Source: an uncultured Oscillospiraceae bacterium (GTDB taxonomy: Bacteria; Bacillota; Clostridia; Oscillospirales; Oscillospiraceae). From it: DNA of 64,000 bases. The DNA is taken from contig CAKUBI010000002.1 of the NCBI GenBank assembly GCA_934636865.1, positions 1-64,000 on the forward strand. Reading direction: 5' to 3'. This document shows, piece by piece, positions 1 to 8,351 of this stretch; position 1 is the stretch's first letter, and each line of letters starts with the position of its first letter. Below the pieces are notes generated by a model. The model saw nothing but the letters and a program-made list of their open reading frames with translations, had not been told where the DNA came from and searched no databases. Position numbers and translations under genes: made by a program.

Positions 1-74
1 GTGGAGATAAGCGGGATCGAACCGCTGACCTCTTGACTGCCAGTCAAGCGCTCTCCCAGCTGAGCTATACCCCC
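1..74 (-). tRNA. tRNA-Ala (anticodon GGC), 3' end cut by the window edge
   Basis: Read on the minus strand, the gene begins at 74 with GGGGGTA. It has a D-arm containing AGCTCAGCTGGGAGAGC, an anticodon arm CTTGA-CTGGCAG-TCAAG with GGC as anticodon, and a T-loop GGTTCGATCC. The acceptor 3' strand TATCTCC pairs with GGGGGTA (including G-U pairs), followed by discriminator A and the first C of an encoded CCA at position 1. GGC reads GCC alanine codons, which are abundant here. The rest of CCA lies outside the window. Confidence 0.95.
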
Positions 75-120
75 ATGCCGTTTTCTTTTGATTTGTTCCG
101 TTCGGCTCGGAACAAATAGT

Positions 121-149
121 ACTATAGCACGGAGGGGCAAAACTGTCAA
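121..149 (-). promoter_or_regulatory. Sigma-A promoter of the tRNA-Ala gene
   Basis: On the minus strand there is a perfect -35 TTGACA (149-144), a 17-bp spacer and -10 TATAGT (126-121). The short leader that follows contains a perfect 10-bp stem, ATTTGTTCCG with CGGAACAAAT (91-117), which may help processing of the tRNA precursor. Nothing else is seen in the stretch from 75 to 197. Confidence 0.85.
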
Positions 150-197
150 GCACTTTTTTGGGGAAATTTGATTTTTTTGAAACTTTTTTCTCGCGGT

Positions 198-407
198 CTA
201 TTTTGTCTGCATCCACCGGGCCAGAAGCTCCAGCAGCTTTGATTTGACCACGACGCCGTCCGTGCCGCTTTTGGTCAGGATGCCATCGCACAGGGGGGAG
301 AACGCCGCGCTCCACCAGTGCATCACCGGCGGGGTCTGCACGGCGCAGTACAGCAGCATGGCCGCAAGGCCGATCATCAGGGAAAGCTCAAGCTTCGTCC
401 ATTTCAT
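198..407 (-). CDS. Small single-pass membrane protein, unknown function
   Basis: A 69-residue product beginning MKWTKLELSL, with one hydrophobic segment (about residues 8-24) and a polar C-terminal tail rich in Lys. I do not recognise the family. It lies downstream of ispE on the same strand. An in-frame TTG at 428 with AAGG eight bases upstream is an alternative start adding MRWAVFL (seven residues), but that codon sits inside the hairpin at 411-456, so the ATG at 407 is preferred. Only a weak ribosome site (GGGCGG) precedes it. The gene may depend on readthrough from ispE. Confidence 0.55.
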   Translation of the reverse strand: MKWTKLELSLMIGLAAMLLYCAVQTPPVMHWWSAAFSPLCDGILTKSGTDGVVVKSKLLELLARWMQTK

Positions 408-410
408 CAG

Positions 411-456
411 AAAAACCGCCCATCTCAAAGAAGTTACCTTGAGTATGGACGGTTTT
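411..456 (-). terminator. Stem-loop between ispE and the small membrane protein
   Basis: On the minus strand, AAAACCGTCCATACTCAAGG is followed by a short loop and by CTTTGAGATGGGCGGTTTT, its near-complete complement. The 3' arm runs into TTTTTC. The shape fits an imperfect intrinsic terminator for ispE. It also covers the alternative TTG start of the next gene. Confidence 0.6.
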
Positions 457-464
457 CCGTTTCC

Positions 465-1346
465 TTAAACAAATTCCGTGCAGAAGGTCTGAACATCTGC
501 GCACTGCACCGCCCCGCATGCCGCACGGCAGGACGCTTCGTCGGGAAAGAGCCCGAACACTGCGCTGCCCGAGCCAGTCATGGCCGCGGCCCTTGCGCCG
601 TGCGCGAGAAGATCGCGCTTGATCTCCTCAATGCGGGTGCGCTGGGCATCGTCCAGCGCCTGCTCAAAAACGTTGCGCACGTTCGCGCAGAGCGCATCCG
701 CGTTGCCCGCCGCGATGGACGCGAGCATCGCGTCCGTGTCGGGCCGGCCCGTGAGCGTGACGCCGTCCACGCGCGCAAAGAGCGCGGGCGTGGAGATGGG
801 AAAGCCCGGCTTGCAGACGGCGGCATAGAGCCTTGGCGCAGGAGAGAGGACCGTGAGCCGTTCGCCGCGTCCCCCGGCAAGCTGCGTGCCGCCGCGGATG
901 CAGAAGGGCACGTCGCTGCCGACGCGTGCGCCGACCGCCTCGAGCGCCTCATCCGAAAGCGAGGGGAAAACGAGCGCACGCAGCGCGCGCAGCACTGCGG
1001 CGGCGTCCGCGCTGCCGCCAGCCATGCCGGCCTCGGACGGGATGCGCTTGACAAGCGCAATGTCGATGCCGTCCTGACAGCCGAACGCTTCGCGAAAGGC
1101 CCTTGCCGCCTTGACAGCGAGGTTGCGCTCGTCGCAGGGCAGCGCCGCGCCCGCGACGCGGCAGGAAATGCCGCTGCCGCGCAGCGTGACGGTCACATCG
1201 TCGCGGAGCGAAACGGTCTGCATGACCATTTTCATCTCGTGGTAGCCGTCGCCGCGCCTGCCCAGAATGTCGAGCGTCAGGTTGAGCTTGGCATAGGCGG
1301 GCAGCGTTATGCTGCGCGCGGCGGGGTGAAGAGAAATGTCGTTCAT
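465..1346 (-). CDS. ispE: 4-diphosphocytidyl-2-C-methyl-D-erythritol kinase
   Basis: This GHMP-family kinase phosphorylates the 2-OH of CDP-ME in the MEP (non-mevalonate) isoprenoid pathway, in the cytosol. The 293-residue length is normal. Family marks are the N-terminal PAYAKLNLTLDILGRRGDGY, the ATP-binding loop PSEAGMAGGSADAAA near residue 95 (a variant of the usual GLGGGSSDAA) and the C-terminal glycine motif AAMTGSGSAVFGLF. The ATG lies one base after the stop of the upstream zinc-ribbon gene, so the two are probably translationally coupled. A stem-loop follows at 411-456. Confidence 0.95.
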   Translation of the reverse strand: MNDISLHPAARSITLPAYAKLNLTLDILGRRGDGYHEMKMVMQTVSLRDDVTVTLRGSGISCRVAGAALPCDERNLAVKAARAFREAFGCQDGIDIALVKRIPSEAGMAGGSADAAAVLRALRALVFPSLSDEALEAVGARVGSDVPFCIRGGTQLAGGRGERLTVLSPAPRLYAAVCKPGFPISTPALFARVDGVTLTGRPDTDAMLASIAAGNADALCANVRNVFEQALDDAQRTRIEEIKRDLLAHGARAAAMTGSGSAVFGLFPDEASCRAACGAVQCADVQTFCTEFV

Positions 1347-1347
1347 T

Positions 1348-1635
1348 TCAATGCTTTTTCTTCTTGTGCTGGATTTTTTTCTTCTCTACCGGCTCCGGTT
1401 CGTCGCTGATCCAGACGCCGCACTTGGGGCAGCGCTTGGGATTGCCGCGCCCGAGCTGCACATTGCAGAAGGGGCAGCGGTGGTACAGCCACCATACGAT
1501 GATGGAGAGCACCATCAGCACAAGGCCTGCGATGCCGACATAGACGTTATTGAGCACGGAAATGCCGATCAGCCCGACGATCAGGCCGCCGAAGAGAAGA
1601 ATATTCTGCCAGCGGTTTGCGGATTTGAGATCCAT
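1348..1635 (-). CDS. Two-TM membrane protein with C-terminal zinc ribbon
   Basis: A 95-residue protein with two hydrophobic segments (about residues 11-27 and 30-50), then a cytosolic zinc-ribbon knuckle pair, CPFC and CPKC, and a very basic Lys-rich tail. No catalytic motif is visible. A clear ribosome site (AGGAGG) precedes the ATG. It is the first gene of a two-gene unit with ispE. Its start lies about 20 bases past the terminator of the DUF1015 gene, leaving little room for its own promoter, so it may rely on readthrough. Function unknown. Confidence 0.75.
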   Translation of the reverse strand: MDLKSANRWQNILLFGGLIVGLIGISVLNNVYVGIAGLVLMVLSIIVWWLYHRCPFCNVQLGRGNPKRCPKCGVWISDEPEPVEKKKIQHKKKKH

Positions 1636-1652
1636 CGTGTATCCTCCTGAGC

Positions 1653-1678
1653 AAAAAAGCGCCTTGCGGCGCTTTTTT
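1653..1678 (-). terminator. Intrinsic terminator after the DUF1015 gene
   Basis: AAAAAAGCGCC and GGCGCTTTTTT form an 11-bp stem with a 4-base loop, with an A/T tract on both sides. It lies 14 bases past the DUF1015 stop and immediately before the ribosome site of the next gene. Confidence 0.85.
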
Positions 1679-1692
1679 GTGTACTGTGCTTT

Positions 1693-2973
1693 TTAGCGGA
1701 TCTTGCGCGCCTCAATGTAGTAGCGCTTGTCCTGGGCGTGGCCCATGGAGAAGGTCTTGCGGGGCAGCACGCCGTCGGCCATGACGGTCTTGAACAGCTG
1801 CTCCTTGCCCATCGCGGGCAGCAGGAAGCCCATGTTGCCTTCCTTGGAGCCGAGCTCGCGGGTGACCTCGTCGCCGTGGATGTAGTCCACCTCGCCGCCG
1901 AACTGCTTGAGGTACTCGTCGATGAAGGCCTGCAGCGTGCCGACGGCCAGCTGGACCTTCGGATCGGGGACGGTGATGAAATCATCGTGACCGGCCCAGC
2001 AGACCTCGATGACGTGGCCCTCGCCCTTGCCCTCGTGGGCGTTGGGGTAGAACTTCTTGAACTCTTCCATGAACTTCTCGCGGTCCACGCCGAAGAGCAC
2101 GCGGTGGATGGGCTCAAACTGGAGCGCGTCGTCGTGATTGTTCACGACCTCAACGAGCGCGTAGCGGGAGGGCAGGGCGAGGTACTCCTCGGGGGTCTTG
2201 CCCTTCTTCTGCTCTTCATAGCAGGCCTTGGCGGTGGCGAGGGAGTGGTTGCCGTCGCCCACGGCGAACAGCAGCGGCGCTACGCCGGAGACGCCGTACT
2301 TGCTCTTCATCGCCTCGTCGGTGGTGAGGCCGGTCAGCGCGTCGGCGACCGCGTCGATCTGTGCGTCGGAGAGCTTGAAGCCCTTGATGTGGCCGCCATT
2401 CTCCATGAGGTCGAAGTCATAGACGGACTCCATGCTGCCGGCAGCGGCGGTCAGCGGCTCGATAACGGTCTTGTCGGGGTCGTCGATGAGCAGCATCACG
2501 TGGGGCAGCTCGATGGGCGCGTTGCGGCGCACGCGGGCGCGCGGCGGGATGCGCTCGAGCACGGTGCCCTCGGTGGCGCGGATCAGCGCGCCGGAGCCGG
2601 GGGTGAAGTCGTACTGGTCGAGATCGACCATGCCGATCAGGCCGTGGCGGATCTTGCCGTCGCTCTGGCTGCGCTCGATGTAAACGAGGGAGTCCTTGAG
2701 CGTCTCGAAGATGCCCTCGTCGAGATACCTGGTCATGGAAGCGTTGATGTCGGCGATGAACTCGTCAACGTTGGGGGACTTGAGGTTGGCCTCGGGCAGG
2801 ATCAGGCGCAGGGTGGACGGCGCGTCGCCGACGGTCTTTTCCACGCGCTCCCAGTATTCAGGCTCAGAGGTGAACTGGTCGCAGGCGACGACAGCCCACT
2901 TGCTCATATCCACATTCTTGGGAAGAAGAATGTCGGAAGGATAGAAGCCGAGCTTGGAAAATTTTTCGTTCAT
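1693..2973 (-). CDS. DUF1015 family protein
   Basis: A 426-residue protein of the DUF1015 family, which is common in Clostridia and has no settled function. The conserved GDGNHSLATAKACYEE near residue 255 is the family hallmark, and the N-terminal YPSDILLPKNVDMSKWAVVACDQ region is also typical. The ATG at 2973 is chosen because AGGAGG lies just upstream; an extension to 3045 is unlike the family. Transcribed alone from a promoter at 3054-3082 and ended by the terminator at 1653-1678. Confidence 0.88.
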   Translation of the reverse strand: MNEKFSKLGFYPSDILLPKNVDMSKWAVVACDQFTSEPEYWERVEKTVGDAPSTLRLILPEANLKSPNVDEFIADINASMTRYLDEGIFETLKDSLVYIERSQSDGKIRHGLIGMVDLDQYDFTPGSGALIRATEGTVLERIPPRARVRRNAPIELPHVMLLIDDPDKTVIEPLTAAAGSMESVYDFDLMENGGHIKGFKLSDAQIDAVADALTGLTTDEAMKSKYGVSGVAPLLFAVGDGNHSLATAKACYEEQKKGKTPEEYLALPSRYALVEVVNNHDDALQFEPIHRVLFGVDREKFMEEFKKFYPNAHEGKGEGHVIEVCWAGHDDFITVPDPKVQLAVGTLQAFIDEYLKQFGGEVDYIHGDEVTRELGSKEGNMGFLLPAMGKEQLFKTVMADGVLPRKTFSMGHAQDKRYYIEARKIR

Positions 2974-3053
2974 GGTGGTTCCTCCTGTTGATATTGGTGA
3001 TGATCCGGAGACGGCGGTGGTGCGCGCCGCTCCGGCGCGGTGCATTCTACTGA

Positions 3054-3082
3054 ATTATACAAAGCGCGGCGGGAAAAAGCAA
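3054..3082 (-). promoter_or_regulatory. Promoter of the DUF1015 gene
   Basis: On the minus strand, -35 TTGCTT (3082-3077), a 17-bp spacer and a perfect -10 TATAAT (3059-3054). It faces away from the MATE promoter. Confidence 0.7.
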
Positions 3083-3135
3083 TGGAGAAAACGAAAATTG
3101 TCCAAATTTCCCCAGCCGCTGCGCCCGCGCCGCGC

Positions 3136-3164
3136 TTGACGAAGCGGATGCGATGTGATATCGT
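3136..3164 (+). promoter_or_regulatory. Promoter of the MATE gene
   Basis: -35 TTGACG (3136-3141), a 17-bp spacer, -10 TATCGT (3159-3164). The start codon lies 33 bases downstream. Confidence 0.65.
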
Positions 3165-3196
3165 GACGAAGATTGCTGAAAGATAAGGTGAACAAC

Positions 3197-4582
3197 ATGA
3201 ACCAACGCGCTGATCTCGGGCAGGGAAACGTCAGAAAGCTGCTCTTTTCCCTCTCCGTGCCGACGATCACCTCGCAGATCGTCAATATGCTCTACAATCT
3301 GGTGGACCGCGTGTTCATCGGCCACATGCAGCCCGCCGAGACCGTAGGCAAGCTCGCGCTCACGGGCGTCGGCGTGTGCCTGCCGGTCATCATGGCGATC
3401 TCGGCCTTTGCCTCGCTCATGGCCATCGGCGGCGCGCCGCGCGCCTCCATCGCCGAGGGGGCGGGCGAGAGCGAAAAGTCCGAGCGCATCATGGGCAACT
3501 GCCTGACGATGCTGCTTGCGACCGCCCTCGTGCTGACGCTTCTCTTCGAGCTTTTCGCGCAGCCGCTGCTCCTTCTCTTCGGCGCGAGCGAGAACACCAT
3601 CGGCTACGCGCTCGACTATATGCGCATCTATGCGCTCGGCACGGTGTTCGTCCAGCTCACGCTCGGCATGAACGCCTACATCACGGCGCAGGGCTTTGCC
3701 ACCGTGAGCATGAAAACGGTGCTCATCGGCGCGCTTTTGAATACCGCGCTCGACCCGCTCTTTATCTTTGTACTGGGGCTCGGCGTGCGCGGCGCGGCGC
3801 TTGCAACGGTAATATCGCAGGCAGTGTCGGCGCTGTGGGTGATGGCGTTCCTCACGGGGAAGAAAACGCGCTGGAAGCTCAGACGCGGGAATCTTCGCGT
3901 GCACGCAAAGATCGTGCTGCCGTGCATCGCGCTGGGGCTTTCCCCGTTCGTGATGCAGTCCACCGAGAGCCTGATCGCCATCTGCTTCAACGCGTCGCTC
4001 CTGCGCTACGGCGGGGATATGGCCGTCGGCACGATGACGGTGCTCACGAGCATCATGCAGTTTTCCAACATGCCGCTCCAGGGGCTGACGCAGGGCGCGC
4101 AGCCCATCGTGAGCTACAACTACGGCGCGAAAAACGCGCAGCGCGTGCGCGAGGCGTACTTCTGCCTGCTGCGCGCGTGCGTGAGCTATTCGATGCTTGT
4201 TTGGCTCCTTGTGGAGCTGTTCCCAAACGCGTTCATTCAGATATTCAACAACGATCCCGCGCTCGTCGAGTACGCGTCGTGGGCGGTGCGCATCTACATG
4301 GGCTGCAGCGGCATCTTCGGCATCCAGATCGCCTGCCAGCAGACGTTCGTGGCCCTCGGCAACGCGAAAACGTCGCTCTTCCTCGCCGTCTGGCGCAAGA
4401 TCATCCTGCTCATCCCGCTCATCTATATTCTGCCGTGCTTCTTTGCCGATAAGGCCTTCGCGGTGTTTTTGGCGGAGCCCGCCGCAGACTTCGGCGCGGT
4501 GGCGGTGACGAGCGTCACGTTCTACCGCCAGTTCCGCCGCTCGATGCGCGCGCTTGGCGCGGGCGCGCCGCTCCGGCAGTAA
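3197..4582 (+). CDS. MATE family efflux transporter
   Basis: A 461-residue polytopic membrane protein of the MATE (NorM/DinF) superfamily, likely a cation-coupled exporter of drugs or metabolites. About twelve hydrophobic segments are visible. The N-terminal VPTITSQIVNMLYNLVDRVF is the typical first helix, and the second half begins around PFVMQSTESL with GLTQGAQPIVSYNYGA, the usual internal MATE motif. The ATG at 3197 with AAGGTG upstream is preferred over a TTG at 3173. Monocistronic, with its own promoter and terminator. The substrate cannot be read from sequence. Confidence 0.93.
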   Translation: MNQRADLGQGNVRKLLFSLSVPTITSQIVNMLYNLVDRVFIGHMQPAETVGKLALTGVGVCLPVIMAISAFASLMAIGGAPRASIAEGAGESEKSERIMGNCLTMLLATALVLTLLFELFAQPLLLLFGASENTIGYALDYMRIYALGTVFVQLTLGMNAYITAQGFATVSMKTVLIGALLNTALDPLFIFVLGLGVRGAALATVISQAVSALWVMAFLTGKKTRWKLRRGNLRVHAKIVLPCIALGLSPFVMQSTESLIAICFNASLLRYGGDMAVGTMTVLTSIMQFSNMPLQGLTQGAQPIVSYNYGAKNAQRVREAYFCLLRACVSYSMLVWLLVELFPNAFIQIFNNDPALVEYASWAVRIYMGCSGIFGIQIACQQTFVALGNAKTSLFLAVWRKIILLIPLIYILPCFFADKAFAVFLAEPAADFGAVAVTSVTFYRQFRRSMRALGAGAPLRQ

Positions 4583-4595
4583 GAAATGAAAAGCA

Positions 4596-4635
4596 AAAAA
4601 TAAAAGGAGAGGGAAAACCCTCTCCTTTTATTTTT
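4596..4635. terminator. Bidirectional terminator between MATE and DUF378 genes
   Basis: AAAAATAAAAGGAGAGGG and CCCTCTCCTTTTATTTTT form an 18-bp perfect stem with an AAAA loop. It serves the convergent genes on both sides and overlaps the DUF378 stop codon. Confidence 0.9.
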
Positions 4636-4852
4636 ACGCCTGACCGCCGCTTTCCATCGGCTCGGTCTCGCGAAAGAGCATCGTGATGCACCAGAGACCG
4701 GCAAGCCCCACCAGCGTGTAGATCACGCGGCTGAGCATCCCGGTCTGACCGCCGAAGAGAAAGGCGACGCAGTCGAAGCCGAACAGGCCCACGCTGCCCC
4801 AGTTGAGCGCGCCGATGATGGAAAGCGTCAGCGCGATCTTATCGATGACCAT
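4634..4852 (-). CDS. DUF378 family small membrane protein (YuzA-like)
   Basis: A 72-residue protein with two transmembrane helices. The DUF378 signature is visible as LSIIGALNWGSVGLFGFD in the first helix and RVIYTLVGLAGLW in the second. The family is widespread and uncharacterised. The ATG at 4852 is set by AAGGAGGG six bases upstream. Convergent with the MATE gene and divergent from addBA. A TATATT box lies upstream but no convincing -35. Confidence 0.88.
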   Translation of the reverse strand: MVIDKIALTLSIIGALNWGSVGLFGFDCVAFLFGGQTGMLSRVIYTLVGLAGLWCITMLFRETEPMESGGQA

Positions 4853-4930
4853 AGAGTTCCCTCCTTGCATGGTTTGGTCGCCGGTAGTGTTTCCGCGCGG
4901 AGGGAAAATATACGCGCGGCGCGTTCCGCG

Positions 4931-4959
4931 TTGCCGAATAGGAAAAAATATGGTATGAT
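4931..4959 (+). promoter_or_regulatory. Promoter of addBA
   Basis: -35 TTGCCG (4931-4936), a 17-bp spacer, -10 TATGAT (4954-4959), 41 bases before the addB start. Confidence 0.65.
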
Positions 4960-5000
4960 CTTGAAAAAATCGACGAACAAAAGGAAAGGGGGCGGAACGC

Positions 5001-8000
5001 TTGCTGCGCATATGGATGGGACGGGCACGCACGGGCAAATCCGCGCGCGTGCTCAATGAGATCGCCGCGCTGGGTGATTCCTCGCAGCAGATCCTGCTCG
5101 TGCCCGAGCACGCCTCGCACGTGGCGGAGATGGACGTGTGCCGGACGAGCGGCGACACGGCCTCGCGCCATGCCGAGGTCTTGACGTTCAAGCTGCTCGC
5201 AACGCGCGTTTTGCAGATCTGCGGCGGCAGCGCGGACGTGACGCTGGACGCGGGCGGAAAGCTTTTGACGCTCCAGCGCGCGCTCACGGAGCTTGCGCCC
5301 GCGCTCAAGGTCTACCGCAGGGCGTCGCAGCGCGCGGCGTTTTTGGAGAGCCTGCTCGCCGTGATGGAGGAGCTGCAGGCCTACGCCGTCGCGCCCGAGA
5401 CGCTTTCCGAGCGCGTGCAGGACCTCGCAGGCGAGAGCGGCGACAAGCTGCGCGATATCGCGCTTTTATACGGCGTGTACCTTGCCAAGCTTCACGCGCC
5501 GGGCCGCGACGCGCGCGACCGGCTGCAAAAGCTCGAAGAGAATCTCGAAGCGTCGGGCTATATCGACGGAAAAGATATTTTCCTCGACGGCTTTTCCTAT
5601 TTTACGGGACGCGAGACGCGCATCCTGCGCATCCTGCTGCGGCGGGCGAAGAGCGTGACGGTCACGCTGCTCGGCGACACGAAGGACCGCGAGCTGTTTT
5701 CAGAAAGCCTCCGCGTGCGCGAGCAGCTTTTCGCGCTTGCGCGCGATGCGGGCGTTCCCTGCGAGGAGGAGACGCTGCCGGCGAGCGAGGTGAGCGGCGC
5801 GCTCGACCACATCGAGCGCTGCTTCTTCGGCCCCGCGCGCACGATGGCGGGCGGAACGGACGCCGTCGCGCTCTACGAGGCGGGCAGCGCGTACAGCGAG
5901 TGCGAGTGGACCGCCGCGCAGATCTTAAAGCTCGTGCGCGAGGAGGGCTATCGCTGCCGCGATATCACGGTCACGGCGCGCGATCTCGACGGCTATGCCG
6001 CCGCGCTGCAGACCGTGTTCGCGCGCTACGGCATCCCGCTCTACGACGCCCGCCGCAGCGACATCCTGCAAAGCAGCGTTTTAACGCTGCTGCTCGGCGC
6101 GCTCGACGCGGCAAGCGGCGGCTTTGAGTATGAGGATGTGTTCCGGTGCCTGAAAACAGGCCTTGCGGGCCTTACGATGGAGGAGTGCGATGTCCTTGAA
6201 AACTACGCGCTCAAGTGGGACCTCCGCGGCGCGGCGTGGACGCGCGAAGCGCCATGGACCGCGCACCCCGACGGCTACGGCGCGGACTGGACGGACGAAG
6301 CGCACGCGCGGCTGAGCGAGGTCAACGCCCTGCGCGCGCGGGTGCAGGGACCGTTTTCGCGCCTGCGGCAGGGTGTGGGCGGCAGCGGCGCGGCGGAGGA
6401 AAAGGTCCGCGCGCTGTACGATTATCTCTCTGAGATCGGCCTGCCCGAAGCGATGCAGGCGCGGACGGAAGCGCTCTTTGCCGCGGGAGAGGCCCAGCGC
6501 GCCGAGGAGACGGCGCAGCTGTGGGGCATCCTCTGCGGCGTGATGGACCAGTTTGTTGAAATTTTAGGCGAGACGGCGCTCGACGCGGAGGAGTTCGCGC
6601 AGCTCTTCCGCCTGGTGCTCACACAGTACAGCGTGGGCACGATCCCCGTGACGCTCGACGCGGTGAGCGTCAGCTCGATGACGCGGAACGACCGCCATAC
6701 GGTGCGCGCGCTCTTCATCCTCGGCGCGAACGACGGCGTGCTGCCCGCGGCGGAAACGGGCGGCGGTGTGCTGCGCGACGAGGACCGCGAGGCGCTCGAG
6801 CAGCGCGAGATATTCCTTGCGCCGCACGGCATGGCGCAGTTCCATCTGGAAATTCAGAACCTCTATGCCGCGCTCGCCCAGCCGACGGAAAGGCTGACGA
6901 TCTCGTACCCCGTGTCGGACAGCGCGGGCGCGGAAAAGCGGCCGTCGTTCGTGATCGGCCGCATCGCGCGGCTGCTGCCGGACGTCAAGGTAGAAAAAGA
7001 AGATGCTGACAAGGGTTATCGCCTGTCGGCGCGCGACGCGGCGCTCGAGTATGCGGGCGAGCATATCGATGGCGCGCTGTGGCAGTATTTTGAAGGAAGG
7101 GCAGACGCGCAGAGCGCGCTTTCCGCCATGCGCGCGGCGAAGGCGTGCAGGCGCGGAAGGCTCTCGAAAAACGCGGTGCGCGCGCTCTACGGCGACGCGC
7201 TGCGCCTGTCCGCTTCGCAGATGGACAAGGCGCGCGAGTGCCATTTTGCCTACTTCATGCGCTACGGCCTGCGCGCGAAGGAGCGCACCGGCGCGGGCTT
7301 TGACGCGCCGCAGATCGGCACCTTTGTGCATGACGTGATGGAGCATACGCTGCGCGCGGCGAAGGCGCAGGGCGGGCTGCACGCGCTGAGTAAGGAGCAG
7401 CTGCACGCGCTCGTGCACGCGTCGATCGCGGCGTACACCGAGCGGGTGCTGCCGGACCTTGCGGAGAAAAGCGCGCGCTTCCGCTATCTCTTCACCCGCC
7501 TGTGCGATACGACGGAGCGCATCATGGACGAGGTGGCGGACGAGCTCGGGCATTCGGATTTTGAGCCGCTCCAGTTCGAGCTGGCCTTTGGCCCGGACGG
7601 GCAGCTGCCCGCCATCACCGTGCACGAGCGCGGCGGTACCGCGCGGCTGATCGGCAAGGTGGACCGCGTGGACGGCTGGGAGCACGACGGAAAGCTCTAC
7701 CTGCGCGTGGTGGATTATAAGACCGGCAAAAAGACCTTCGACCTTGCCGAGCTCCGCTACGGGCTGGGGCTGCAGATGCTGCTCTACCTCTTCGCGCTCG
7801 AGCAGGAGGGCGGCGCGCTGTTCGGCGGAAAGGAGATCGTCCCGGCGGGCGTTCTCTACACGCCCGCGCGCGAGCCGATGCTGCGCTGCGCGCGCGGCGC
7901 GGCGGACGAAAGCATCGAAAAGCTGCGCAAAAAGGAGCTCAGACGCAGCGGCATGGTGCTCGAGGACCCGGCGGTCTTACAGGCGATGGAGCACGGCGCG

Positions 8001-8351
8001 CTGGAAGCGCCGGAGTATCTGCCCATCGCCGTGAAAAAGGGCGGGGCCGTCACGGGGAGCCTTGCGTCCGAGGGGCAATTTGCAAAGCTCGCCAAGTACG
8101 TGGACCACCTTCTGCGCGAGATCGCGGGCGAAATCTTCGCCGGCAATATCGACGCCGACCCCTGCGCGCGCACGCCGCAGCAGCCGGCCTGCGTGTACTG
8201 CGAGTATGCGGGCGCATGCCACTTTGAAAACGGGCGCGGCGGCGACCATGTCGAGTATCTGCGCGCGACAAAAAGCGATGAATTCTGGCATTATATTGAC
8301 GAAGTGAACGGAGAGGAGGCGCGCACGGATGGCGGAAAAGCTGACCAATGA
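5001..8351 (+). CDS. addB: ATP-dependent helicase/nuclease AddAB, subunit B
   Basis: Second subunit of the AddAB helicase-nuclease that resects double-strand breaks for RecA-dependent repair (the Gram-positive counterpart of RecBCD). 1116 residues, normal length. An N-terminal P-loop GRARTGKS (residues 7-14) is kept. The C-terminal nuclease shows GKVDRVDGW and VVDYKTG. The four iron-sulfur cysteines are visible as C747 and the CxxCx5C cluster C1064, C1067, C1073. The start is TTG, with a GGGGG ribosome site upstream and the family-typical MLRIWMGRA beginning. It overlaps addA by 23 bases, so the pair is one transcription unit. Confidence 0.96.
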   Translation: MLRIWMGRARTGKSARVLNEIAALGDSSQQILLVPEHASHVAEMDVCRTSGDTASRHAEVLTFKLLATRVLQICGGSADVTLDAGGKLLTLQRALTELAPALKVYRRASQRAAFLESLLAVMEELQAYAVAPETLSERVQDLAGESGDKLRDIALLYGVYLAKLHAPGRDARDRLQKLEENLEASGYIDGKDIFLDGFSYFTGRETRILRILLRRAKSVTVTLLGDTKDRELFSESLRVREQLFALARDAGVPCEEETLPASEVSGALDHIERCFFGPARTMAGGTDAVALYEAGSAYSECEWTAAQILKLVREEGYRCRDITVTARDLDGYAAALQTVFARYGIPLYDARRSDILQSSVLTLLLGALDAASGGFEYEDVFRCLKTGLAGLTMEECDVLENYALKWDLRGAAWTREAPWTAHPDGYGADWTDEAHARLSEVNALRARVQGPFSRLRQGVGGSGAAEEKVRALYDYLSEIGLPEAMQARTEALFAAGEAQRAEETAQLWGILCGVMDQFVEILGETALDAEEFAQLFRLVLTQYSVGTIPVTLDAVSVSSMTRNDRHTVRALFILGANDGVLPAAETGGGVLRDEDREALEQREIFLAPHGMAQFHLEIQNLYAALAQPTERLTISYPVSDSAGAEKRPSFVIGRIARLLPDVKVEKEDADKGYRLSARDAALEYAGEHIDGALWQYFEGRADAQSALSAMRAAKACRRGRLSKNAVRALYGDALRLSASQMDKARECHFAYFMRYGLRAKERTGAGFDAPQIGTFVHDVMEHTLRAAKAQGGLHALSKEQLHALVHASIAAYTERVLPDLAEKSARFRYLFTRLCDTTERIMDEVADELGHSDFEPLQFELAFGPDGQLPAITVHERGGTARLIGKVDRVDGWEHDGKLYLRVVDYKTGKKTFDLAELRYGLGLQMLLYLFALEQEGGALFGGKEIVPAGVLYTPAREPMLRCARGAADESIEKLRKKELRRSGMVLEDPAVLQAMEHGALEAPEYLPIAVKKGGAVTGSLASEGQFAKLAKYVDHLLREIAGEIFAGNIDADPCARTPQQPACVYCEYAGACHFENGRGGDHVEYLRATKSDEFWHYIDEVNGEEARTDGGKADQ

